DNA of 64,000 nucleotides, taken from NCBI RefSeq assembly GCF_011398155.1, contig NZ_AP021888.1, positions 330,001 to 394,000 on the forward strand. The letters run 5' to 3'. Positions 47,591 through 57,560 of this stretch are shown piece by piece. The DNA comes from Thiosulfativibrio zosterae. Lineage in GTDB: Bacteria > Pseudomonadota > Gammaproteobacteria > Thiomicrospirales > Thiomicrospiraceae. Position 1 is the stretch's first letter, and the number at the start of each line of letters is the position of its first letter. The position numbers were made by a program, and so were the translations under genes. The notes beneath the pieces are model-generated. The model saw nothing but the letters and a program-made list of their open reading frames with translations. It made no database searches and had not been told where the DNA came from.

Positions 47591-48683
47591 GGCTTCTCAA
47601 TTACGCAAGGCTGAGCCGGATGATTTAAAGGCATTATTGGTGCTTGAAAATAGTTGTTTCAGTGGTGATAAATTATCGCGCCGCAGTTTTCAAAATTTTT
47701 TAAAACCCGGTTCGCATGATATTTGGGTGTTGTCTCAAGCTGAAATATTGGTAGGTTATGCTTTGGTGTTGTATCGTTCAGGCACCAACTTAGCCAGGCT
47801 CTATTCGATTGCCGTGCATCCCGACTTTCAAGGACAAGGTTTTTCTCGACAATTACTCCGCACAGCAGAGCAAGCAGTGGTTGAGCGTCAGTGTGTGTAT
47901 TTGCGCTTAGAAGTAAAAGTGTCTAATCAGGCCGCTTTAAGTTTGTATGAAAAGAGTGGATACAAAAAACTCAGTCGCATCGTGGAATATTATGAGGATG
48001 GGCAGGATGCTTTCCGCATGGAAAAGCGACTCATGACCCAAGCCTTAAAAACCGCTCAGCCAAAACCCTATTACGAACAAACCACCGAGTTTAGCTGCGG
48101 GCCAGCGTCTTTAATGATGGCACTTCAAACCCTCAATCATCGTTATGACATGAATCGTGCTGAAGAATTGCAAATTTGGCGTGAAGCCACCACCATTTTT
48201 ATGACCAGTGGGCATGGTGGTTGTTCGCCACATGGCTTGGCCTTGAGCGCATGGCGCAGAGGGCTTAAAGTGCATTTGTATATTAATACACCGGATGTGC
48301 CTTTTATGGATGGTGTGCGTGATAACGAAAAAAAACAAGTGATAGAGTTGGTGCATGAAGAGTTTATGCGCCAAATTTCAGAAACCGATATTGAAGTCAG
48401 TGTCCAATCCTTAGAAGCCGAGCAACTTGAAAGTATTTTGCAACAAGGCTTGCCAATTTTGGCGTTGATTAGCACTTGGCGCCTCAATCGCAATAAAGCA
48501 CCGCATTGGGTGTATCTTGCGGCATCAGATGAGGGGTTTGTGTATATTAATGACCCAGATCAAGACGATCATCCGCATTTAACCCAAACCGATTTTCAAC
48601 AAATTCCCATCAGCAAAAAACAATTCACAGAAATGGCTAGGTTTGGACAGAAAAAGCTACGTGCTTTATTAGTGTTGTCTTAG
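47583..48683 (+). CDS. GNAT acetyltransferase fused to C39-like peptidase
   Basis: 366 aa with two enzymes in one chain. GNAT domain, residues about 5-150, with acetyl-CoA loop HPDFQGQGFSRQLL and the C-terminal NQAALSLYEKSGYKK. The C39/papain-like domain (about 160-366; DUF3335 type) has Cys172 in EFSCGPASLMMAL, a His in KAPHWVYLA and Asp in YINDPDQDDHP, a plausible Cys-His-Asp triad. It overlaps the DUF2817 gene by 8 nt. This fusion is a recurrent companion of RLAN ATP-grasp ligases and was proposed to process modified peptides. No candidate substrate peptide was found close by. Confidence 0.87.
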   Translation: MIKASQLRKAEPDDLKALLVLENSCFSGDKLSRRSFQNFLKPGSHDIWVLSQAEILVGYALVLYRSGTNLARLYSIAVHPDFQGQGFSRQLLRTAEQAVVERQCVYLRLEVKVSNQAALSLYEKSGYKKLSRIVEYYEDGQDAFRMEKRLMTQALKTAQPKPYYEQTTEFSCGPASLMMALQTLNHRYDMNRAEELQIWREATTIFMTSGHGGCSPHGLALSAWRRGLKVHLYINTPDVPFMDGVRDNEKKQVIELVHEEFMRQISETDIEVSVQSLEAEQLESILQQGLPILALISTWRLNRNKAPHWVYLAASDEGFVYINDPDQDDHPHLTQTDFQQIPISKKQFTEMARFGQKKLRALLVLS

Positions 48684-48705
48684 GGGTGAGTTTTTGATTT
48701 GAAAT

Positions 48706-48773
48706 GAAAGCAGGCTAAAGCCTGCGCCCCGATTATTCTGTTTTGAAATTTAGGGGCGAAGGCTTTAGCCTTC
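48706..48773. repeat. REP-like two-hairpin repeat, copy B
   Basis: GAAAGCAGGCTAAAGCCTGC, GCCCC, a variable loop, then GGGGCGAAGGCTTTAGCCTTC. Two hairpins are joined by a GCCCC/GGGGC clamp. It lies 23 nt after the GNAT-peptidase stop and could act as a terminator or barrier. Confidence 0.75.
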
Positions 48774-48805
48774 CTGGATTTTTGCCCCTGTTTGAGATTT
48801 TAGTT

Positions 48806-49295
48806 TTAAGGTCGCTTTTGGGGTTTGTATTTCTAAATTATGTTTTGTGCCTAGCGCCCATGTAACTTTTTTGCTTCGCCAAAAAAGTAACCAAAAAAGG
48901 CGATCAGTCAATTCTAGCCCTCTAAGCTTGTCGCCAGACAGCTGCGAACTCGCTACGCTCAAACATGCGCAGCTGTTTATCTGTCGCCTTCACTAAGAGG
49001 TCTTACGAATTGTCTTCAAGGGGGATAAAGGTTTTCTTCTGAAAGAACAAACGGCTCTGTCAGAATGCCTAAAGCTCCCCTTTGAATCATTTCGTGATGC
49101 CCCTTAACGAAAGGACTGGAGAAAAAGTGGCGCTGTTTGAGCGTAGCGAGTTCGCCACTTTCCAGTCCTGAGTTTTAGGGGCATAGAAATGATGAGAGGG
49201 TCGATTTTTTGGTTACTTTTTGGGCGAGCCAAAAAGTAACAAGGGCGCGATTAAACAGTGTCATTTAGAAATACAAATTGCAAAAGCGACCTTAA
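48806..49295. repeat. Nested inverted-repeat element, about 490 bp, non-coding
   Basis: The ends are 33-bp imperfect inverted repeats (48806-48838 and 49263-49295; GGTCGCTTTTG ... TGTATTTCTAAAT). Inside are two hairpins of GTTACTTTTTGGC / GCCAAAAAGTAAC type (48862-48891 and 49211-49240). A further perfect 22-bp inverted pair follows (48944-48965 and 49134-49155; GCGAACTCGCTACGCTC). It contains no convincing gene and fills the gene-free stretch 48684-49422 together with REP copies B and C. It resembles a MITE-like or structured repeat; no transposase is visible. Confidence 0.65.
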
Positions 49296-49326
49296 TAAAT
49301 GAGTTGTAAAATTTTTGATTTAAGTT

Positions 49327-49400
49327 GAAAGCAGGCTAAAGCCTGCGCCCCAAAGACCCAAAGATGGCAATTTCCATAGGGGCGAAGGCTTTAGCCTTCT
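49327..49400. repeat. REP-like two-hairpin repeat, copy C
   Basis: Same family and orientation as copy B: GAAAGCAGGCTAAAGCCTGC ... GGGGCGAAGGCTTTAGCCTTC. It lies just after the stop of the leftward selenouridine synthase gene. Copies B and C flank the 490-bp inverted-repeat element. Confidence 0.75.
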
Positions 49401-49422
49401 TGGAATTTTTGCCCAAGCGTTT

Positions 49423-50547
49423 TCACTCTGCTTGAGAAGCGAAAAATGCCAAGACTTCTTCGGCGTTGCCTTTGAACGCAATGGGCAATTGATTTTTTTG
49501 CAGTTGATAGTCGTACATGGGGTCGTAGTATTCCACCAATAGGATTTTGATCCATTTTTGATGAAATTCGATATTTCCCGTTTGGTGCTGTAAGTATTGG
49601 GCTTCGTTAAATTGATGTAAAACGCGATGATAGCGTTCGCCTCCCAGTCGCTTTTGAATGCGTAGCAAAGCATCTCGCATAAAGTTTTCCCAGCGAGTCA
49701 AAGTTGGGTATTCCTGCTGTGCTTGTATCACATATTCGTCAAATGTAATCGCAAGGCGCTCGCTTAGGGGCGTGTCTAAAATAACGCGCGCATGAGATTT
49801 GAGTTTCTCAAATAAGGGTTTGGGGATGTCAACCGAGCCGATATTTCGGCCTTCGTCTTCAACGACGATATTTTGAATGGGTTTTTCTGGGTTGTCGATT
49901 AAACGCATCAGTGCCATAGACAGTTGGTTTTCAAAGTTGATTTGGGTGGGTTGCGGTGACGCATGGCGACCAAAGGCTGAACCACGATGATTGGCAAGGC
50001 CTTCAAGGTCTAGGGCATTGTGCAGTTTTTGAATGACCAGCGTTTTGCCAGAACCGGTGCGACCAGCTAAAACCCAAGGTTGAATGTTTTGTTGTGACAA
50101 CAATTCTGGCGCTTGGTCTAGAAAATCAATCAAAAAACGGCGAAAGGCTTTATAGCCACCTTTTAAACGGATGATGTCTTGTCCGGCATCAGCCATCCAT
50201 TGTTGCGAAATTTTAGAGCGCATGCCGCCTCTAAAGCAATAGAGTAGGGCATCGGGATGGTGTTGTTTGAAGTCTAGCCAGCTTTGCACTCTGGGTGCGC
50301 GTGTCGCTTCATTGACCAGTTGATGGCCCAGTTTGACTGCTGCCGCATTACCTTGCTGTTTATAGCATAGACCTATTTTTTGGCGTTCGTCATCGGTCAT
50401 TAAAGGCAAATTGATGGCGCTTGGAAACGCGCCTTGCTTGAATTCAATGGGCGCTCGCACATCAATCAGCGGCGTTTGTTCAAAAACAATGCGCCTAAAG
50501 TCATCTGTTTGAGGAAGCTCGTGGGTGAATTCAGTGAGTTTTGTCAT
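49423..50547 (-). CDS. mnmH: tRNA 2-selenouridine synthase
   Basis: Replaces sulfur by selenium in 2-thiouridine at wobble position 34 of certain tRNAs, using selenophosphate. N-terminal rhodanese domain (1-~135) with catalytic Cys in [14 protein letters not shown], then a P-loop domain with GRTGSGKT (about 157-164). The 374-aa length is normal (also called SelU/YbbB). It overlaps selD by 4 nt, so the selenophosphate donor and its user are co-translated. Confidence 0.95.
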   Translation of the reverse strand: MTKLTEFTHELPQTDDFRRIVFEQTPLIDVRAPIEFKQGAFPSAINLPLMTDDERQKIGLCYKQQGNAAAVKLGHQLVNEATRAPRVQSWLDFKQHHPDALLYCFRGGMRSKISQQWMADAGQDIIRLKGGYKAFRRFLIDFLDQAPELLSQQNIQPWVLAGRTGSGKTLVIQKLHNALDLEGLANHRGSAFGRHASPQPTQINFENQLSMALMRLIDNPEKPIQNIVVEDEGRNIGSVDIPKPLFEKLKSHARVILDTPLSERLAITFDEYVIQAQQEYPTLTRWENFMRDALLRIQKRLGGERYHRVLHQFNEAQYLQHQTGNIEFHQKWIKILLVEYYDPMYDYQLQKNQLPIAFKGNAEEVLAFFASQAE

Positions 50548-51593
50548 TCAATAATCTCAACCCAATGGCGTTGCGTTTGTGCTGGAAGCGTTTGGCCAAT
50601 CGATTCTAAGCTGAGCCCCGCGGCCAGCGCGATGGCTTTAAATTCAGCAATGGCTTCGGGCTTGACGGCTGCCAAAAGTCCGCCGGACGTTTGCGGGTCA
50701 CACAAAATCATTTTGTGTTCATGGCTCATGGGCGTGGCATTGTGCATACCCACCTTGTGACCATAGCTTTCAAAGTTGCGCCCTGTGCCACCCGGCGTGC
50801 AGCCTTGTGCAAGATAGTCTAAAACGTGCGGCAAAACTGGGACTTTATCAAAATGGATTTGTGCTTGTATTTGGCTGCCTTCGCAAATTTCCAGCAGGTG
50901 GCCCAATAGACCGAAGCCGGTGACATCGGTTAGGGCTGTTACGCCGTCTAGTTTGGCAAATTCTGCGCCTACTTTATTTAAAGTGGTCATGGCATCAATC
51001 GCCATATCCAGATGTTCGGGTTGAATTTTCTTTTGTTTTTGCGCTGTGGTGAGTATGCCAATGCCTAAGGGCTTGGTGAGAAAAAGTTCGCAGCCTGCCT
51101 CGGCGGAGGCGTTGCGTTTGAGGTGTTGGTTGTTAACCAGGCCCGTGACCGCCAAGCCGAAAATCGGTTCTGGCGCATCAATTGAGTGGCCGCCCGCCAA
51201 AGGAATGCCGGCGGCTTCGCAGGTGGCGCGTCCGCCTTCGATGACTTGTTGACCAATTTCTGGCGGCAGTTTGTCAATCGGCCAGCCAAAGATGGCAATC
51301 GCCATGAGCGGGTTGCCGCCCATGGCGTAGATGTCGCTGATGGCATTGGTCGCCGCAATGCGTCCAAAGGTGTAAGGGTCGTCAACAATCGGCATGAAAA
51401 AATCGGTGGTGCTGAGCACCGAGGTGCCATTGCCCAAATCATAAGCGGCGGCATCGTCTTTGGTGCTGTTGCCAACCAATAACATGGGATGCGGTGCCAC
51501 CGTCATTTGAGTTTGCAAAATGCTGTCTAAAATTTTGGGCGATATTTTACAGCCGCAGCCAGCGCCATGACTGTATTCTGTGAGTTTAATCAT
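50544..51593 (-). CDS. selD: Selenide, water dikinase
   Basis: Makes selenophosphate from selenide and ATP. The N-terminal catalytic stretch is [14 protein letters not shown], with Cys (not selenocysteine) at the reactive site. [23 protein letters not shown] and the [10 protein letters not shown] loop are typical. 349 aa. In this window the only visible use of selenophosphate is tRNA selenouridine; no selA or selB is present. Confidence 0.96.
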   Translation of the reverse strand: MIKLTEYSHGAGCGCKISPKILDSILQTQMTVAPHPMLLVGNSTKDDAAAYDLGNGTSVLSTTDFFMPIVDDPYTFGRIAATNAISDIYAMGGNPLMAIAIFGWPIDKLPPEIGQQVIEGGRATCEAAGIPLAGGHSIDAPEPIFGLAVTGLVNNQHLKRNASAEAGCELFLTKPLGIGILTTAQKQKKIQPEHLDMAIDAMTTLNKVGAEFAKLDGVTALTDVTGFGLLGHLLEICEGSQIQAQIHFDKVPVLPHVLDYLAQGCTPGGTGRNFESYGHKVGMHNATPMSHEHKMILCDPQTSGGLLAAVKPEAIAEFKAIALAAGLSLESIGQTLPAQTQRHWVEIIE

Positions 51594-51787
51594 GGGTTTT
51601 CACTCGGTTGTGGCGTGGTTGGCTCTGATGGCTCTGTGGTTTCTATGGCCGCTTGTTCGGCTTGCATTTGAGCACGCTCGGCTTTGGAAATATAGCGTTC
51701 TTTATTGGGATTAGGCGCAGCCGTTTTGGCACGATGTTGTTTTAGGCGGCGTTTGATAATTTGGGAAATTTTCTTTTGACGATTCAT
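51590..51787 (-). CDS. DUF2986 small basic protein
   Basis: 65 aa from the ATG at 51787 ([18 protein letters not shown]), with a [12 protein letters not shown] segment typical of DUF2986 and a Pro/Glu-rich tail. Function unknown; the basic N-terminal half might bind nucleic acid. It overlaps selD by 4 nt, so it is the first gene of a three-gene selenium operon. Confidence 0.75.
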   Translation of the reverse strand: MNRQKKISQIIKRRLKQHRAKTAAPNPNKERYISKAERAQMQAEQAAIETTEPSEPTTPQPSENP

Positions 51788-51886
51788 GATAGTGACTTCA
51801 TTAAAGTAAAACAAATACTATACAGTAGGTGGTGAAGGTGGTGGCGAATTTAGTCAGGATTTGGCTTGGAAAAAGCCTTAAAAAGC

Positions 51887-51918
51887 GCTAAATTTAACCA
51901 GGCCTGGTTAAATTTAGC
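51887..51918. repeat. Dispersed palindrome, copy 7, in a 32-bp perfect palindrome
   Basis: The core ACCAGGCCTGGT (51897-51908) is extended by 10 bp on each side (GCTAAATTTA / TAAATTTAGC) to a perfect 32-bp palindrome, with A and T runs just outside. It lies 35 bp after the chemoreceptor stop and is a plausible terminator of that leftward gene. It is the longest palindrome of the family here. Confidence 0.8.
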
Positions 51919-51953
51919 GGCTTTTTGCAGTAAAAAAGCAAACTAGGCTCAGG

Positions 51954-54849
51954 CTATTTTAAGCGTGTGTTTTGCCCTGCGATTTGAAAACGCTGTACGG
52001 ATTGGCGAAGTTCTTGTGACGATTGCGCCATAGAGTCTGCGGTGGCAGAGGTTTCTTCAACCAAGGCGGCGTTTTGTTGGGTAGTGGCGTCAATATTGCC
52101 AATGGCTTTATTGATTTCATCGATACCGGTGGATTGTTCTTGTGATGCTTGAGTCACTTCTTCTACCAGATTACGAACCTTGTCGGTTTCCTGGGTAATG
52201 GTGTCTAGCGCCTCGGCCACGGTATCCACTTGAGTAACCCCAATATTAATGGCTTGCGCGGTTTGTTCAACCAGATGACTGATTTCTTTGGCGGCATCGG
52301 CAGATTTACCTGCCAGGTTGCGCACCTCAGAGGCCACCACGGCAAAGCCGCGGCCATGTTCGCCCGCTCGGGCGGCTTCAACGGCGGCGTTAAGCGCTAA
52401 GAGATTGGTTTGGAAGGCGATTGAATCAATCAGGCTGGTGATGTCACGAATTTTATCGGATGCCGCACGAATATTGCCCATAGAGGTTTTGGTGTGTAGC
52501 ATTTTGTCATTGGCTTCGAGTAACAGTTGCGCTTGTTTTTGCGAGATTTCGTTAACCAACTGGGTGTTTTGCAAATTGCTACGGGTTTGCGCAGAGGTTT
52601 GCTCCATGGCTGAGGCGGTTTGTTCTAAAGAGGCTGCCTGTTGTTGAGTGCGGTCATTGAGATTTTGCGTGCCTTCATTGACCGATGCCACATCGTTTTG
52701 CAATTGAATAGCAATGTTAGAAATTTCTTGCAAGGTTTGACTTAGCCCAGTCATCGACTGGTTGATGGCTTGTTTGGCTTCGTCGAGTCGGTATTCATAG
52801 GAATTGGTAATTGGGTGGGTTAAATCACCTTCTGCCAAACGATTGGCGGCGCTGATGACATCGGCAAATCCAGCTTCCAGTTGGTTGAGCGTGGCATTGA
52901 TGGTGCTTTTAAGCGCTTCAACATCGCCATTGGCTTTGCCGGTGATGTGTTGGGTGAATTGACCGCGCGCGGCATGATTCATAATGGTCGAAATTTCGCT
53001 GAAAATGGTGTTAAGCGAATGCATAGCGGTGGTGCAGTCGTTAACCACCGTGGCGTAAGCCCCGGGCAGTTGATGAGTGTGTTTGGCGCTGAAATTACCT
53101 TGATTAAGGTCATTCATGACTTGGCCGATTAACTCAAAGGTGCTTTGTAATCCTTGAGAGGTTTTATTGAGGCGGGTTTTGAGTAGTTCATTGTCAGACT
53201 TAAACTCAAAGTCGATGGTGTGATTTAGACGACCGTGCAAAATTTCTTCGAGCGCGGTATTGGTTTCTGAGATGACCACTTGTGACAACATGGCTTGGTC
53301 GTTGTAGGCTTTGGCCATTTGAGCGATTTCATCTCTTCCTAGTGAGGGTAGGCGGACAAACAGGTCTTGTTCTTTGACCGCATTACTCATGGTTTCTTGT
53401 GCGTGTTTAAGCGGGCGAATCACCAAGACCACCATAATGCTGATGGCGATGATACTCAGCAGCAGGGCGGTAATAAGAATACCAATAAAAACCGTTTGGG
53501 CAATGCTGACTTGGTCGGCTAGGAATTCATTAAATTGTGCCGCAGGTTCGGCAGCGACTAGATAGCCATAGGTATTACCTTGCGAGTCTTTAATGGGCGA
53601 GGACACACTGAAAAATTGTTTATCCACCATAATGCCATTTTTTAACAAGGCATCGCTGGATTTGTCTTTTAGGTAGGCAAGTAGCTGCTGGGTTTGTTCG
53701 GATTCAAAATGCTTTTTAGAAGACAGCACAAAGCGTTCATCGCTAAATACCGCAGGATTGGTTTTCACTTTTTGTTGGTTTTGATTGAGGACTGAGGTGT
53801 CCATGATTGCAAGAAGGGTAATGCCCTCAGCTAATAAATCTTTATGAATAGAAGCCAGGCCTTGCACCAAAGTCACCGAGCCGGTGTATTCTTTATCTAA
53901 GTTGTAAACGGGTATGTGATTTTTGAGAGTGAAGCCGAGTCGTCCTAAAGAATAGGCGCGACGTACTTGTGGGTTTTTAGATTGTTCTTGCACATCATCA
54001 CGCCAAGAAACATCGTCTTCTACTTGGTTTTCAACCCAGTTGCGGTAAAAAGCAACGCCTTTTTCATCAATCAGTTGGATGCGTACATTTTTGTTTTTAC
54101 TGTGTTTGGCAAAATAGGCGGTTAAGCCTTTCATTTGCCCATCAAGCATGCCTAAATCACGATCGTTAAAGCTCATCCAAAAACTGGGCGAGTTGGTAAT
54201 CCCTGCCAGTGCGGATTCGCCTATGTCGAGTTTTTTCTCAAAGTAAGTTTGGATGGCGGTGTTGAGTTTTTCAGATTCTTGAGTGACTGAGGTTTGATAA
54301 ATTTTAGTTTCTTGAGCGCGCTCGTTAATCAGCGCGCCACCGAGTATCAGGATGACAACAGCCAACATGGAGAGGGTTGTTTTGGTGGTGAGCGAAAAAT
54401 GGGTAATCCCTAAAAAATGCTTAATGCGATAGCTTAGGGCATTGATGTATTGTCCGTGAACCAAAATGGTTTTGCCCGAGTGCAAGTCTTGATAGGTGGC
54501 TTCAAGTTGGGCAATTCTTTGTGGGTCGGTGATTAGGCGTTTAACCGAGGTGTAGCCGTTAAATTTGCCGCCAATCATTTTGGGCTGTACGCGCATATCC
54601 ACCCAATAGGTTTCGCCGTTTTTCTTTTAAGGGGGTGCTGACGGTTTTGCCAATACTGCTTCTAAAACGAATCATTTCCATGAGGGAGGTTGGGCTGTTG
54701 GGCGCGCGAATGATATCTGTTTGGTTGCCGAGTAATTCGTTTTCGTGGTATCCGAGCCAGTTGAGGTAGTCTTCGTTGACAAAATCGATTTCCCAGTTGG
54801 CATTCACATTGGCAATAAAGCGTAAGGTGGTTTCTGCAGTGTTTGACAT
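51954..54849 (-). pseudogene. Aer-like PAS methyl-accepting chemotaxis protein, frameshifted
   Basis: One receptor gene split into two frames. The N-terminal part (54849 to about 54610) is the start of an Aer-type PAS domain (WEIDFVNEDYLNWLGYHENELLGN, NSPTSLMEMI). The second frame, from about 54617, continues it as [30 protein letters not shown]. The total length leaves one base over a multiple of three, so the shift is +1 or -2 near the A-rich stretch 54613-54628. The rest has two membrane helices around a large periplasmic sensor (about residues 160-460 of the whole), HAMP-like units and an intact signalling tip [22 protein letters not shown]. It may be a true mutation or an assembly error. 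Confidence 0.85.
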
Positions 54850-54965
54850 GGGTTTTCCTGGTTGTTGGAGGGTAATTAAAATAAGTTGATTATTCTAGGG
54901 GGTAAAAAAGTACTTGTATAATCAGAAAATTATTGTGTGTATAAAGGTTTTTAATGAGGTTTCAT

Positions 54966-55000
54966 AAAAAACTACCCTTAAGTTTTTGGGTAGTTTTTTT
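54966..55000. terminator. Bidirectional-type terminator upstream of the EAL gene end
   Basis: AAAAACTACCC - 10 nt - GGGTAGTTTTT is flanked by A and T runs. It lies just after the stop of the leftward EAL protein gene (55027). Confidence 0.8.
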
Positions 55001-55026
55001 ATGTGGCATTAAGTATCTATGAGTCT

Positions 55027-57348
55027 CTAACTCAAGGGAAGTTTAAGAATCTCTTCTGCACTTAAAGTGTCTGGATTAGGTTGGCTGATGAAATACCCTT
55101 GTGAAAAATCTATGCCCATATCAATGACGCGTTTAAAGGTGGCTTTATCGTGTACAAATTCTGCAATCGTTTTAAGTTGTGTGCTTTCTGCAAAGCTGAT
55201 AATGCTTTTCACCATTTGTTGGTGGGTTTCATCTTGTTCTAAATAACGAATGATAGAACCATCAATTTTTAGGTAGCTTAAATAGGGGCGCAGTTTAATA
55301 ATGTTTTGGAAATTGGCGTAACCCGATCCAAAATCATCAATCGCCATTTCACATCCAATATCTTGCAGCAGTTTGGCTAAACTGAGTATTTCTTCAAAAT
55401 TGGAATAGTCCTCGGTTTCCACCAGTTCTACAATAAGCTGTTGAGCAACCTTGTGGCGAGTGACTTCGCTGATCAGGGTATTAACGACTTCCGTGTGGCT
55501 GATGTCGAGCAGGCTAAAATTAATAGAAATTTTGATGTGATTAGGCAAGCTGGCTAATTTTTGCGTGACTTGCTTAATCATCTGCTGTGTCATTTTTGGG
55601 TAGTGCTTGGTGGTTTTGGCAATCTCCATAAAATCATTTGGATAGCACAGGCCGTGACCCGGGCAGTCCAGTCGCATCAATGCCTCATATTTTTCAATAG
55701 CCCCAGTTTGGTTGTTATAAATGGGCTGATAGTGTGCAATGACTTTTCTTTGGATAACCGATTCCCTAACCAAACTAATCATGGCGATTTTGGTCTGATA
55801 TTCTCTTTGAATGGCGGCTTTTTCATTCGACAAAATCAAATAGGGATAACGCAGTTTGCGAGCCTGCTCTAATGCCATTTCGGCTTCTAAAAGAGTTTCT
55901 GTGGGGCTTCTGACTTCATCCGTTAAGCTGCCAATACCAAGTGTTGCCGATATATTTAACTCGAGTCCATTCGATAAAATCACCGAGCTGTTTTCGATGG
56001 TGGTGTGCAATAGCATCATTTTTTCTTCAATCAAATGCGGGTGTTTACACTCAAACGCTAGGGCATAGTAATGTGATTTTAAATGGAAGGGCTTTATCTC
56101 ATTTTGCATATTGAGGTTTGTGAGTAATTCTGCAAATTTTTTCAATAATTCGTCGCCAACCTTGTAGCCATAGAGGTTGGTCACTTCGTAAAAGCCATCA
56201 ATCGAGATGATGAGAATGTTTTGTTTGGGATTGGCAACTAAGTGTTCAATCAGCGTATTACGATTAGGTAACTGAGTTAACTCATCGGTGTGGGCTTTTT
56301 CGTCTAGTTCAAACAGTAGTCTTTCTGGTTCTTTGGCCAGGCGTAAGGCCAAAGGCAAGGTTAGCATTAGGGTTAACAGCATAATGCCCAGCATGATATT
56401 GGTGGTAAAACTGCCTTCTTCTGCCATGGTTTGATATTTTGCATCCAAAATAATCTTGTACTCATAGGGTGAGTTTGGATGTTGGTAGGATGCGCTATAA
56501 AAATGCCCGCCAAAATAACGGTCGTTATGCAAAATATTTTGCAACTCGTCTGTGGTGAAGTGTTGCGAAACTGGAATGATAGGGTTCAAGTCACCTTCAT
56601 TTAAAGAAGTTTGCATGATGGAGTTGTTGTTTTTGTCCAGCAAATACAAGTTGTATAGCGTGGTGTTATTAAATAGGGTAAAAAAGTTTTTAAGGCAAAC
56701 CGATAAAATCACAACCCCTTTAAATTCGCCTTTTTGATAGACCGGCATACCAAAGTGCAATAAAACGCGATGGGTGGATGCGCTATTGTTTGTATGCAAT
56801 TCGGTGATTTCAAAATCGGAAATGCTGATTTGTTTGGGCGGCAAGGCTTTAAATTGCTGAAAATAGGGCGTATCAGCGATATTGCTCATTTCTTTGGGGA
56901 GTAGTTCTCGAGTGGGTATTTGCGAAATCAGTTCATCGTCATTCGCGGCACCTTCTATGTGAATGACTTCTTGCCCAGACGCATCCACATAACGCGCTTT
57001 TAGAACACAGCTAAAGGCGTCTTTAATGGTTTTAAATAGATTGGTCATTTCATCAAGGTTGTCATTTTGACTGACAAAACGCGAAAAATCGTGATTGTTT
57101 TCTAAGGCTTTTAAAACAGGCGCAAATGAATTGAGATAGCGATTAAGCATCTCTTGGCGTTCTTGCCATTTAGATTCGTAGTGTTGTTGCGACACATTGT
57201 AAACATTCAGGTCTGATTTGAATTCTTTATTGGCATAAAACAGTCCAATAAATATAAGACCGTAGGTCAGTAAAATCAGCGTGATGGTTGTGCGATACGA
57301 TATTTTCATTTTTTTGGCCGTTAAGTTCTTTTGGTTCTTATTGTACAT
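55027..57348 (-). CDS. Cyclic-di-GMP phosphodiesterase: periplasmic sensor, degenerate GGDEF, EAL
   Basis: A 773-aa membrane protein. Helix 1 (about 18-37), periplasmic Cache-like sensor (about 38-310), helix 2 (about 315-340), GGDEF-like domain (about 350-505), EAL (about 515-770). The GGDEF signature is lost: the position reads KSHYYALAF. The EAL domain keeps YEALMRL, NFSLLD, VELVETED, AIDDFGSGYANF and LKIDGSII, so c-di-GMP hydrolysis is expected. It lies between two other sensory genes, all leftward but with separate terminators. Confidence 0.9.
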   Translation of the reverse strand: MYNKNQKNLTAKKMKISYRTTITLILLTYGLIFIGLFYANKEFKSDLNVYNVSQQHYESKWQERQEMLNRYLNSFAPVLKALENNHDFSRFVSQNDNLDEMTNLFKTIKDAFSCVLKARYVDASGQEVIHIEGAANDDELISQIPTRELLPKEMSNIADTPYFQQFKALPPKQISISDFEITELHTNNSASTHRVLLHFGMPVYQKGEFKGVVILSVCLKNFFTLFNNTTLYNLYLLDKNNNSIMQTSLNEGDLNPIIPVSQHFTTDELQNILHNDRYFGGHFYSASYQHPNSPYEYKIILDAKYQTMAEEGSFTTNIMLGIMLLTLMLTLPLALRLAKEPERLLFELDEKAHTDELTQLPNRNTLIEHLVANPKQNILIISIDGFYEVTNLYGYKVGDELLKKFAELLTNLNMQNEIKPFHLKSHYYALAFECKHPHLIEEKMMLLHTTIENSSVILSNGLELNISATLGIGSLTDEVRSPTETLLEAEMALEQARKLRYPYLILSNEKAAIQREYQTKIAMISLVRESVIQRKVIAHYQPIYNNQTGAIEKYEALMRLDCPGHGLCYPNDFMEIAKTTKHYPKMTQQMIKQVTQKLASLPNHIKISINFSLLDISHTEVVNTLISEVTRHKVAQQLIVELVETEDYSNFEEILSLAKLLQDIGCEMAIDDFGSGYANFQNIIKLRPYLSYLKIDGSIIRYLEQDETHQQMVKSIISFAESTQLKTIAEFVHDKATFKRVIDMGIDFSQGYFISQPNPDTLSAEEILKLPLS

Positions 57349-57482
57349 AAAAAAGTTGATAAGTTCAATTGATTAATAAAGGTGGTATCGTTCGTTTATT
57401 TTGTGTAAATGGCTGAAATAAATGAATGTATAGAAATTTAAGGGGTGTATAAAAGGTTTTGAGAAAAGCTTAGACAGGCAAT

Positions 57483-57506
57483 AAAAACCATCAAATGATG
57501 GTTTTA
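57483..57506. terminator. Terminator after the PAS-GGDEF gene
   Basis: AAAACCATC-AAAT-GATGGTTTT has A/T runs on both sides. It lies 55 nt after the stop of the leftward diguanylate cyclase gene at 57561. Confidence 0.65.
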
Positions 57507-57560
57507 GAGGTTGAATTGAAGTTTTAAGACTTTATTGCAATATTCGATTTGTTCGATTGC

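Noticed and set aside
48765-48962. Minus-strand frame of about 65 codons within the repeat region
   Set aside because: It runs through the REP-like copy and the inverted-repeat element and has no coding signals.
51131-51146. Further palindrome-like site in selD (AACCAGGCCCGTG)
   Set aside because: It matches the core only on its left half, so it was not counted in the family.
54600-54630. Programmed ribosomal frameshift in the chemoreceptor gene
   Set aside because: No clear slippery heptamer with downstream structure was recognised; mutation or assembly error is simpler.
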